Shown here piece by piece: positions 55,180 through 64,000 of a stretch of DNA of 64,000 nucleotides (the first letter of the stretch is position 1; every line of letters starts with the position of its first letter). The translations under genes and the position numbers were made by a program. The stretch is taken from NCBI GenBank assembly GCA_021397845.1, contig CM038041.1, positions 145,802,780 to 145,866,779 of the forward strand, read 5' to 3'. A model generated the notes under the pieces. It was given only the letters and a program-made list of their open reading frames with translations, did no database searches and was not told the DNA's origin. Source of the stretch: Areca catechu. Lineage: Eukaryota > Streptophyta > Magnoliopsida > Arecales > Arecaceae.

Positions 55180-55909
55180 AGCCTCCTTAATCTTTCCCAC
55201 CTTTCCAAGCTGTGAGTCAGGCGGTAGATGGTAGGATCTTTGAAGCTTCCCGGCTTAAGGGTGTTAAGATGTGAGTCAAGCGATAGATGGTAGGATTTTT
55301 GAGGTCTCCCGACAGACATCTCTAGACTATGAGTGCAGTGATAGATGCCGGGCTTTATAAGTTTCCCGGCTTGAGGGTGCCAAACTATGAGTCAAGTGGT
55401 AGATGGTAGGATTTATGGGGTCTCCCGATAGACGTATCCAGATTGTGAGTGCAGCGGCAGATACGGGACTTCATAAGTTTCCCGGCTTAAGGGTTCCAAA
55501 CCGTGAGTCAAGTGGTAGATGGTAGGATTTCTGGGATCTCCCGGTAGACATCTCCGAACTGTGAGTGCGGTGGCAGATGCGGGGCTTCGTAAGTTTTCTA
55601 GCTTAAGAGTGCGGGCTTCGTATGTTTCCCAGCTTGAGATTACGGGGCTTCATAAGTTTCCTAGCTTGAGAGTTCGGGGCTTCGTTAGTTTCTCAACTTG
55701 AGAGTGCGGGGCTTCGTAGGTTTCTCGGCTTAAGAGTGTGGGGCTTCATAAGTTTCCCGACTTGAGGGTGTGGGGCTTCATAAGTTTCCCGTCTTGAAAG
55801 TGCGAGGCTTCGTAAGTTTCATAGCTTGAGGATGTGGGGCTTCGTAAGTTTCCTGGCTTGAGGGTGCAGTACTTCGTAAGTTTCCCAGCTTGAAAGTACG
55901 AGGCTTCAT
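55180..55909 (-). repeat. Tandem repeat block of Tat element 2
   Basis: Units carry 'gtgagtcaagtggtagatgg', 'taggatttctgggatctcccg' and 'ggggcttcgtaagtttcccgg', the inverted form of 15360-16350. From 55570 on, a shorter sub-unit of about 42-47 bp ('ggcttcgtaagtttcccggcttgag') is amplified about eight times. It is cut at 55909 by the copia LTR. Confidence 0.85.
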
Positions 55910-57958
55910 TGTTGGAAATTGTGTCCCAATGCCAATCGTCTAGTCTGTAGATGGTTGTGCTATTTATATATTGAAAATAAATTTTGATATAAATAAAAAT
56001 TATCTTTTAGCAGTTCATCATAGATGCATTTTTCTTAATATGAACTCTTGTATGATGAAGTCCTTAGAACTTCCTTGTACTTGATATAGAAATGATATAT
56101 TGAGTAGTTCTTAAATTATTCATGATTGAATGATACATTGTTATAGGATGACTATGTATCGAGTATAGATCGTTGTATGTCATATAGGTTGGTTATCCTC
56201 TTAACCAAGGAATGTGGAGGCATTATTATGACATACAAGTGAAGTGTATGACATTTCACTGAACGTGACCCACCTAACGGAACTCCCTTTTCTATCAAAG
56301 GGTTGTTCGCAAAGGGATATGGATATGTGTCCCTCAGACCTGAGATCACCATAGTAGCTTGTAAACAACTTACTGTGCTTGGGCACCAGACTCTCCGAAT
56401 TTCTAATTCAATCTTGAAAGGATGCTGGGTACAGTCAAGTACTTATGGAGAAATGGTAGGATCAAGATGGGATTGAACTCTCCGAATTGATTGGAGTGAA
56501 TGACTCACTGATGTCTCAATATAGCAAAACCTTGGCTAGGGTAGTTCTAGTGAAGAGTCACTGAAGTTGCAAAATTGAGACATATGTTTGGATGAGCTGA
56601 TCTAGGGTTGGCAGTCTAACCCTAAGTCATCTTGAGCATCAAGTGGTCAAAGGGATAAATTATATAGTAACCATATACCAGAGGTTTTTGATGGTTGTTC
56701 TACAACTTCAACCTATCCGGATGTCGGGTGTCATTGCTAGATGGTGACTTCGATTGGTACTGAAATTGTTATAATGCTACCGGCTTAGTGTTTGAACCTA
56801 TGGGGTCACACACCATAAGGGTAACCACTTGACTTGATAGCTGATTAATGATTGAGAATCATCTAGGGGTAGAAATTTCATAAGGTAAAATTTTTACCCA
56901 TGTGTCAACACTTCAATGTGTCAACACATGGACTTATTTGATGTGTCGACACCTAGCTTCACAAAAGTTATGAAATTATTTTTTCATTAATTGTTATTGA
57001 TGTCTTGGAGGACCAATGTGCAATATGATTGCTTCTAAACTCAATTTGATTGAGTTACAAATTTACTATGTCGTATCAAATCGGATTTGATTCGGGCTAG
57101 GTTTGGGTCAACTCGAGTTGAACCAAAATTTGTGCACCTTATCCATCTAAGTTTGAAATTGGATTTTAAACTCAAACATCGTTTAATTTTGAATTATCAG
57201 CTTAATTTTTGAATTTAACCTGATATTTGAAATTAATGATTGGATAAATGCTATCCTTACCTCCCTCCCCACTAACTCTTCCCATAACTCTCATCTGCCT
57301 TCCTCACTCTCTCCTATAAGATAGGAGCTGTTTAGGATGTGGAGAAGGATAGGAAATGAAAGGATTTTGATAGAAAACCTTTGCAAAAATTATGAGAAAA
57401 AGGAGAAAAAGCTAGAATGGTTTTCTACCTAAAGTTTGGAAGAGAGACCTAAGGGTATTGGGTGTGCGATTGCCTAGTGCTCTAGGCTGGGAAAGAGAGT
57501 CGAGGAAGGATTATTTTCAATGTTTCCCACCTCCATTGTGTTCTTCGGCAGTGCGAGGAGTCTCAATATTCGAGAAAAAAGAATTGGATACCAAAAAGTT
57601 TCCGAAGCTAGCACTTTGGAAAGCACTGGTTAAGCAAGTCCCTGGTGTGAACTATCCATGGAGGCTAGATAATTGTGTGGCTGGTAGAGCTTCATCCACC
57701 TCTTCAGTTGGTGATTCCAGAGTGTCATCCATTCCATCTTCCACTGCTGCAAGGAGTGGCTTTGCCTTCTCAAAAGGTGTGCATCAAAAGGTTTGATATG
57801 GTTGGTTCATGTTTTATATTATACATTGATGTTCATGTCATATTACATTTGTAGGCTATGTAGAAAGTAGTTTCTATATTATGTTTAGATTAAAATAGTT
57901 TAATCTTACTCTTTCGCTGTAATGCATGTTAAAAAATTTTTAAAATGCATATCTATAG
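55910..57958 (+). mobile_element. Copia-type LTR, cut on the right
   Basis: It begins TGTTGGAAATTGTGTCCCAA, a common plant copia LTR start, after the possible target site TTCAT. It contains a 'ctataagatag' TATA-like word near 57314 and a U5-like end ('cttactctttcgctg', 57905). The family C LTR starts before a clean LTR end, so the copia LTR was split by that insertion. A 112-codon frame at 57458-57796 within it matches nothing known. Confidence 0.65.
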
Positions 57959-59500
57959 TGGTGGGGGCACCAGGATTAGATACAAATTACTGGGTCCCAC
58001 ATGGTTTACTGATTAGGGTTTAGAGCCTTAGTCATGTGTCACAATTTTGTAATCAAGTAAGATTGAGCTTGTAATAAGTTGAGGCTAATTGATTTGTCTC
58101 AACCCTGGTCCAGTTATTGAGTCCTATACTTGAGTATTAGTCCAGTATGAGTCCTATTTTATACAAGAGGAGAGGTTACATAGTTTTGAAGTTCCACTAG
58201 GCCTTATCCAGGAGCTAGAAGCCTTCACAGCAGCTTATTGGGCCTTGTTTGCCATCCCAAGGTCTAAGATTCCTTCTAGATGCCCTCCAAATGCCTTCTA
58301 GATGCCTTGATACCCTCCAGATGCCAGAGAATATTTTTAGATCAGGGCACCTCATAATTTCAGAAATATGCCCGCACCCAGGCCAAGAGATTCCAAGCCC
58401 AGGAGTCAAGCCCATGAGCCCCAGAACCAAGATGCCAAGGAATATGCTGATACCAGGGCATCCCAGTTTCCAGGGCCCAAAGCCAATGCATCAAGGCTCA
58501 AAGGAGGACTCCCCCTTGCTGCCCATGAAGCCCACATGCCCAATCCCAATACATATAGGTGTCTAAGCCCTTTGACCAAGTCCAAGCCTTTGACCAATTC
58601 AAAGGAGGAAGGAAATCCAAGTAGAATAAGGAGAACTAGTTTCATTCAAAGTATATTCTCCCAATCTTAATCAAACTTGTAATCCCTTTCCCTCTCTACT
58701 TTGTATTCCTATCCTAACTAGGAGAGGACTTGGGGAACATTTATAAATACCCCACCCCTCCCCCTCTTGTAAGTAATCTTTATTCATGATATCAAAACTC
58801 TGGTGAATTTTATTTGAGATTGCTCTTATGTTCTACTTTGTGTGAAGTGAGTGTTTGGAGTTGTGTGCCCAAATTCTACAAAGCCCTAGCCATCCCAGGT
58901 GATCTTCATCCAAGCCCCAACATGCCATCAGCAAGTGCCCTAGCCAACCTCAAACAAGGAGCATCCTTCTTCCACCTTCAAGCCGCCCACATCCAAAACC
59001 CTAATCTCTTCCTTTCTAACCCTAGTTCCATAATTCCACTTTTTATTTGTCCTCTAACTAATCCTCTGATTCTTGCAGGATCCACATGGTATTCACCTCC
59101 AAGGAGGAGGCCCTCTTTGCCTCCAGGACTGATCCCAGATAGATGCCCAAACCGAGGAACCAAAGGCTTATCTTCCAGGCGCCAATCCCGAGTGCTGTGG
59201 GACCCCGGCTTCGAATAGTTCATCGAATCGGTGCTTGGTAAAATCCTTCCCCCTCCTAATGTCTGATTTGATGAAGGTATGCTATCCTAATTGGGGGTTT
59301 CTCAATCTTCGAGGTCCTATCTTTTATTATTTTGCATGAGTCTTATGTGGGTATGCTAGTTTCTTTCATTACTAGTTTTCTAGTTATTCTTTACTTAATT
59401 TCGAGAACTTTAGTCTACAAATTAAAATCCTAAAAAAAAATTTAAAAATTCAGTTTCTATTTTTCTGCATGCATATGAGTCTTAGGATCATCTCGCATCA
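57959..59500 (+). repeat. LTR of family C, plus strand
   Basis: It starts TGGTGGGGGCACCAGGATTA, ends ATCTCGCATCA, and is 1542 bp. It is collinear with the minus copy 33995-35564. A TATAAATA box lies at 58741-58748. The presumed target sequence on the left is TATAG. Confidence 0.82.
58741..58748 (+). promoter_or_regulatory. TATA box of the family C LTR
   Basis: 'ttataaatac' is followed by a C-rich run and is present in both copies of this LTR family. Confidence 0.6.
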
Positions 59501-59527
59501 TATGGCCTGCTTATGGTTCCTTTCAAA

Positions 59528-59540
59528 TGGTATCAGAGCC
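59528..59540 (+). promoter_or_regulatory. Primer binding site, family C plus copy
   Basis: TGGTATCAGAGCC is present, but 27 bases separate it from the LTR end CGCATCA, against 4-6 in related copies. An alternative LTR end at 59525 (TTTCA) would leave two bases. Comparison with the minus copy favours 59500 and a small later insertion. Confidence 0.8.
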
Positions 59541-60550
59541 AGGTTGATATTGACATGATTAGTTTTGTACAATATATTCCATGTTATCCTTAGTAGATGA
59601 TGTGGCATGCTAAGATGAGTTTTAACTTAGAGGATTAATTAATTGGTTGAGCAATGAATCCTACTAGCATAAGCAAATTCATCCATAAGATAGCAAGGGA
59701 TTCATATAAAAGAAAACTAAATAAGGGATAGCTAAAACTAGGGCTTCATGTTTAATCCATGAAGATTGAACCTAACGGTTGGGAAACCATTCTAACTAGG
59801 GCTTAGACCATTCAAATATTCCAACCTAAGAATAAAGGAAGGTTTAATTGCCAATATTGAAGTCCCACACTTATAATGGTGAGTCAATTTCAGCACTCTT
59901 TGGATAGGACTTGAAACTATCACACCATGGAAGGTGATCTCTAGCTTAGATGGTTTCCATGGCAAGATTAACTTCCTCTTCAGCTTGAAATCATGGAGGA
60001 TCCTGAAAAGATGCGGAGTTGTGACTTGGAAAGGTACGAAGAAGGGAATGTAAAATGGATTAAAGAAGGAAGCTTGTTGGCGGTTTGGTTGAAGTTGTTG
60101 GAGGGCAAAGTGAAGGAGATGGCACCTTGAATGGGGGCTCATTGGAGCTCCTTGGCTACATTCAGGTTGGCATCTCTTGAAGGAAGAAGATGGCTACTCC
60201 AAAGTGATGTAGAATGACTTCCTTGAAGAGAGGTGTTGGCAGCTTTGACTCTTGAAGAAGATGACTCCTTGGTTTGGTGGATGGGGGAGGATGGTTTTGG
60301 TTGATGGAAGGGGCGTCTCCTTTGTTGGAATGTGGTGGAGTTAGAGGTAGCTAAGTCGACCAAATGAAGAACCTATGGGCCTCTCACCCTCTCCCTCTCG
60401 GAGGACATTTGCACAAACACTAATGGAAGTAGAAATCTAAAATTTTCATTCATCAAAATTGCCTTTACAAGAGGGGTTTGGAGGGTTATTTATAAGCCTC
60501 TAATACAAGTTTGAAAATTTGAAATACATGGAGAATATTTTGGAAGGTTG
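59541..60550. other. Unresolved sequence, partly an inverted LTR fragment
   Basis: The part 59541-59750 is probably leader of the family C element. From about 59760 to 60540 the sequence has the features of a minus-strand LTR: 'cattcatcaaaattgccttt' followed by 'ttatttataagcctc', meaning TATAAATAA on the minus strand. This resembles family A LTRs. Its ends could not be set. No gene is recognised. Confidence 0.45.
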
Positions 60551-62222
60551 TGGTGTGGGCACCAGAATCTGACAGAGGCTCCTCAACTCTTTGTGGATCT
60601 CTGACTAGGTTTTAGTCTGATGGGTTCTGTAATAAGGCTTCAAGCCTAGGCAATTCTTTACTTTGAGTCATGCACTTTTGTTTTAGTCCTATACCTTCAC
60701 CAATGTGATCAAGTTAGGTCAATAAACCTTGTATTCAGCTGAATTGGTCCAAGCCCCAGTCTAATTGAAGATTGGACCCAAGCCTGTGGTCATTGAGTCT
60801 AGCCCAATTACTATTGGGCTAAGCCATCTCCCATGCCTTGAAGGATGCCAATTCAGCCCTGGGGCACCACCTCATCATCCCATTTGGTGCCACTTCACCT
60901 TGCCACGTGGGCGGCATAAATCAAGATGAAGTGCTGACTTCTTGGACGCCATCAAGCCGAAGGAGACAACATCACTTGATACAAGCCTCCCTTTCCTCCC
61001 CATATCAAGACTCCTTCCAAAAGGACCATGGGCGGCCAAGGTAGAAGATTCAAATGGGAGACCACATTCCTCCCTTCCCTCCCCCTATCATGTTTCTCTC
61101 CAAAGATGGGTGGGCGGCCAAGAAAAGTCAATGGGAGTTGAAGATTTGTGAAGACATAAGCCTTGCTACAAGCCCCATATCATGTTTCTCTCCAAAGATG
61201 GGTGGGCGGCCAAGGAAAGTCAATGGGAGTTGAAGATTTGTGAGGACATAAGCCTTGCTACAAGCACCATTCATGACTTCTTCTCAAAATTTGTGATCAG
61301 CCATCAAAGACCAAGGGCACCAAGATCCACCTTCCAAGCCCCAAATCAAGCCACACCCAAACACAAGCAAAGCTATGGTCGACCAAGAAGAAAAATTTTT
61401 TTAGAATTTTAGGTGCCTTCTCAAATGAAGACTTGTAATTTTCTTTTTGAATTTTAATGGGTCATAAAGTGCCTATATAAAGGGCCTTATCCCCTCCCTT
61501 GTATGGCTAATTTTTGAATGAATGAAAAAGAAAAGTTTGAGTGCTATTATTCTAGTTTGCCTTCGTTCCTTAAGAATGTCGATCTTCATGAGGAAGTGCC
61601 TTCACCTTCAGACATTGAGGGGTGTGAGGCCCCAAGCTACCATCTCTTCCGCACAAGCCATCTTCCATCTTCGAGTTCGGAGGCCATCTGGAAGATCCAA
61701 CTGGGCACCTAGCAAGAAGATCCCCCCATCATCACCACTCCAACATTGTTCCCTCATTTCTTCTTGCTTCTTGCCGACTCCTAACCTTTCTCTTGATTGC
61801 TCGCAAGTCCTCCAGGTGTCACGGACATGGAATCGGTCTCCCTTTCCATCGTAACCTTCGGACGGAAAGCCAGCGCATCTGCAAGGTTGAAGGCTTGATT
61901 CTCCAGGCCACATTCGCGAGAGCGAGTGAACTCGGCATCGGGCACATCAGAGTTTATTAAGGTTTGCATCCCCAAACTCCTAAGTCGATATTGTTCTAAG
62001 AGCTAAGTTCTACAGGGTTTCTCAATCCCGGGGTCCTTTCATTATCCTTGCTTAGGGTCTAATTTACTTTCTAGAAGTTCTTATCATTATCGAATATCTA
62101 GATCTGCTTTTTGCCTATCTTCGGGAATCTTCCAATCTACTGAAACTTTAAAAAAAAAAAATATTAACAACAAAATCATTTGCAATCATTGGCATGCATC
62201 CTAGAATCTTAGTCCTGCATCA
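60551..62222 (+). repeat. 5' LTR of the family A element
   Basis: It starts TGGTGTGGGCACCAGAATCT and ends AGTCCTGCATCA, 1672 bp. TATATAAA lies at 61474-61481. It carries a direct duplication with period 92 (61089-61272), which accounts for part of its extra length over other family copies. Confidence 0.88.
61089..61272 (+). repeat. 92-bp direct duplication in the LTR
   Basis: 'catgtttctctccaaagatg' begins at 61089 and again at 61181. The two copies differ at about three positions. A lone tandem duplication, recent relative to the LTR. Confidence 0.85.
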
Positions 62223-62226
62223 TGTT

Positions 62227-62238
62227 TGGTATCAGAGC
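62227..62238 (+). promoter_or_regulatory. Primer binding site, family A
   Basis: TGGTATCAGAGC begins four bases after the LTR end CATCA. iMet-tRNA type. Confidence 0.95.
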
Positions 62239-62292
62239 ATGAGTAGGACTTAGCATCTTCTTAAGTACTTGGATTGGGTGCTTCACCATGGT

Positions 62293-62369
62293 CGTCCGGT
62301 CATAGAAAAAAAAAGGGCTGCAAGACCCTCACATCCCATTCCACGGGGATTTTCTATGGTGTGTAGGGG
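62293..62369 (+). promoter_or_regulatory. Conserved leader hairpin (family A)
   Basis: The outer stem CATAGAAAA (62301-62309) pairs with TTTTCTATG (62350-62358), 9/9. Inside, GGGCT-GCAA-GACCC (62315-62328) keeps the GCAA loop, with three G-C pairs, one mismatch and one G-U pair. Flanks CGTCCGGT and GTGTAGGGG and the inner CCCATTCCAC are shared with 49822-49898. The stem starts about 74 bases after the PBS start (100 in family B). Confidence 0.75.
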
Positions 62370-63256
62370 TGCCGATGTGATTGATCCTTGAAGGGGAACA
62401 TAAGGATATAAGTTTAGATCTATAAAAAAAAAAATAAAAAATGCAACTTTGATTTCAGCATTTTAGAAATTCAGCATTCCAGTACATAGTTTGCTATGTT
62501 GGTTATTTCTGCCTATAGGAACCTCAGACTTTTGTGATTTTTATTTTTCTGGATTTTATACATTTGAAAGTATTTTTGAGAATTTTTTTAGATTTTATTA
62601 CAGTCTGTAGAATTCCTACATGCTGGAATACTACGTGAGAACAAACTGTTATGAAAATTCCTGCAAGTGCATCTCATCCCACTTTCATTTTTCATATAGT
62701 TTAGTTTTGCATTTAGGTTCATATTTTGTTATTTCCAGCATCTTATTTTCTGCTATCATACATCAAAAAAAATTCAAAACACAAATAAAAAAACTTAGGT
62801 ACATTTCATTAGATCATTTGTATGCCATCAATTTCATAATTCACTTAAGGGCGTCAATATCATAAGATAAGGGAAGGAAGTCATTACCTTTTCTTAGCCC
62901 AAAAACAACCATCCTTGCATTTCGATCCCAAACTTAATCTAAAATCTAGTAGCAACCTAATAGATTAGGGACATCAACGAGTTGGGTTTGACCATTTTGG
63001 GTAAGCTGGTTGCATACAACCCTTCAATTGATACCGGGAAGCCGGTGTCTAAGGCAAGAGGTCTAGCATCAAACGACCTAAGCGATGTTGTGGTTCTTTA
63101 ATTGGGTCCTTGTGAAAGCAAGGGGGCCACCCACACTCCCACCTCTTACCTGGTCGGTGAAAGGGCTAATTGTTGTGCTGTGTGTCTTCTACGTTGAACC
63201 ATTTTGATTGAACTCCTAGGTTTAGCAAACCAGTAGCACCTTTCATTGTGTGTTGC
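62370..63256 (+). other. Rest of the family A leader
   Basis: AT-rich sequence with a poly-A run near 62424. The segment 62990-63200 is related to the leaders of families B and C ('acctggtcggtgaaagggc', 'ccggtgtctaagg'). No gene is present. Confidence 0.6.
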
Positions 63257-63970
63257 ATGTTGACTAGATTAGGAGTCCCCTATCACCCCCATCATTCTCA
63301 GTCAAGTGAACCCATGGAGAACGATCGCAAGGATCAATTAAAGGTCATCATTGAACAGTTAGCTAGGTTGAACAATAGGTTTGATGAGTTTGAAGATAAA
63401 TTTGAAACAAGGCTAAGAACCCTAGAAAAGGGCAATAGACCATCCATTGAACTTGAGTCTGAGTTACCTCCCCACCCTAGGGAATACCCTCAGTGTGATC
63501 CTTCCTTAGAGGTTGAACCCAGGAGAGTTCCCCATTTTAACCTAGCCCATGAGATCTACCCTAGGAGACCCAATCAAGAGATCATAGACCATGAAGCGAG
63601 GGCCATTAAAAACATCAAGATAAAAGCCCCTACCTTCGATGGCAGTCTAGATCCCAAGGTGTACATAGATTGGGAGGAGGACATGGAACAATACTTCGAT
63701 TGGTATACTATGACAAAATGGATGAAATTTAAATTTGCCAAACTTAGGTTGGTTCTCCAGGCTAGGTTATTTTGGAATAGTGTTGAGAGGCTAGTAGGGC
63801 AAAGAGGACAAGAACCCATAGCAACTTGGAGGGACATGAAAGCTAGGTTTAGAGAGAAATACCTACCACTATCTTACACCCATAGTTTATTGGACCAATG
63901 GCAGAATTTGAGTCAAGGGAGCAAGAGTGTGGCCGAATACATCGCAAAGTTCGATGAGTATGTTATGTGA
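63257..63970 (+). pseudogene. Chromovirus gag with capsid domain, stopped by a nonsense codon
   Basis: Gag packages the element RNA into virus-like particles. The ATG at 63257 gives MLTRLGVPYHPHH. Residues about 25-60 form a coiled coil (LARLNNRFDEFEDKFETRLR). The capsid-type domain begins near residue 120 with IKAPTFDGSLDPKVYIDWEE and continues through TWRDMKARFREKYLP and SLLDQWQNLSQGSKSVAEYI. A TGA at 63968-63970 stops the frame at FDEYVM, just where family members continue with an arginine. The frame stays open after it (CNVNESASMT) to the window end. I see no other lesion. An earlier non-ATG start is possible but not needed. Confidence 0.85.
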
Positions 63971-64000
63971 TGTAATGTCAATGAATCAGCATCTATGACC

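Larger units (their letters stand above)
36400..55909 (-). mobile_element. Tat element 2, minus strand, with five nested insertions
   Basis: The remaining Tat parts are the 3' LTR (36400-37584 plus 40571-41197), a PPT, the 3' UTR (41214-41781), the antisense extra ORF on the plus strand (43564-48104, interrupted), its 3' flank (54835-55180) and the tandem-repeat block (55180-55909). All parts are collinear with the inverted order of element 1. Pol and the 5' LTR should lie further right but are not found, as copia and chromovirus LTRs follow. Insertions with target duplications: 37585-40565 (AGTTG), 41782-43563 (GGCAC), 44385-45155 (TTTGA), 45383-46951 (CAATA/CAATG), 48105-54829 (ACTTT). Confidence 0.88.
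60551..64000 (+). mobile_element. Chromovirus (family A), 5' part, runs off the window
   Basis: 5' LTR (60551-62222), PBS (62227), structured leader and gag (63257 onward) are present. The rest lies beyond 64000. It has the full capsid region that family B lacks, so this is the type of element that could supply proteins in trans. Its LTR relatives are the dimer at 37585-40565 and the solo LTR at 45383-46951. Confidence 0.88.

Noticed and set aside
57458..57796. 112-codon ORF as a possible host gene
   Set aside because: It lies inside a copia LTR (R/U5 part), matches no family I know and has no neighbouring exons.

Overview
This window is plant nuclear DNA made almost entirely of nested LTR retrotransposons. 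The evidence is canonical GT-AG introns, Ty3/gypsy (Tat, Athila and chromovirus) and Ty1/copia proteins, iMet-type primer binding sites (TGGTATCAGAGC), a CACTA-type end, and fragments of two plant housekeeping or cell-wall genes. The mix fits a large-genome monocot, and a palm would be a reasonable guess, but nothing seen here proves the taxon. No bacterial or organellar genes were seen.

Layout. 1-2870: repeat-dense sequence with four tandem arrays. 3126-4707: intron-containing relic of the 3' end of an M1 aminopeptidase gene, split by about 1.2 kb of foreign sequence. 4708-9197: AT-rich sequence with a CACTA terminus ending at 7927. 9203-21389: a complete but dead Tat-lineage gypsy element (LTRs, gag/PR/RT/RNH/extra RNH/INT relics, an antisense extra ORF, 5-bp target duplication CTAAT). 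23316-23706: an intact last exon of a GH5 endo-beta-mannanase on the minus strand. 24850-32319: a copia element on the minus strand without its 3' LTR, whose leader holds a striking hairpin array. 32320-35564: 5' part of a minus-strand chromovirus-type element. 35565-36394: Athila RT relic. 36400-55909: a second Tat element on the minus strand, carrying five insertions with recognisable target duplications. 55910-57958: copia LTR. 57959-60550: chromovirus LTR, PBS and an unresolved interior. 60551-64000: 5' LTR, leader and gag of another chromovirus, cut by the window end.

History from nesting. Athila is oldest; the second Tat element and a chromovirus landed in its RT gene. Copia landed in that chromovirus's gag. 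The second Tat element then received an LTR dimer (TSD AGTTG), a solo LTR (GGCAC), a short LTR-like insert in its antisense intron (TTTGA), another solo LTR (CAATA/CAATG) and finally a 6.7-kb chromovirus (ACTTT) whose LTRs differ at one position by eye.

The strongest candidates for new biology are RNA-level. (1) Four hairpins in the copia leader have different stems but the same 19-nt loop. (2) Two chromovirus families share a leader hairpin just downstream of the PBS with three compensatory base-pair changes and an inner GCAA-loop stem. (3) The very young 6.7-kb chromovirus keeps a long open reading frame but lacks capsid, protease, RT and most of integrase, so it must have moved by using proteins made elsewhere.
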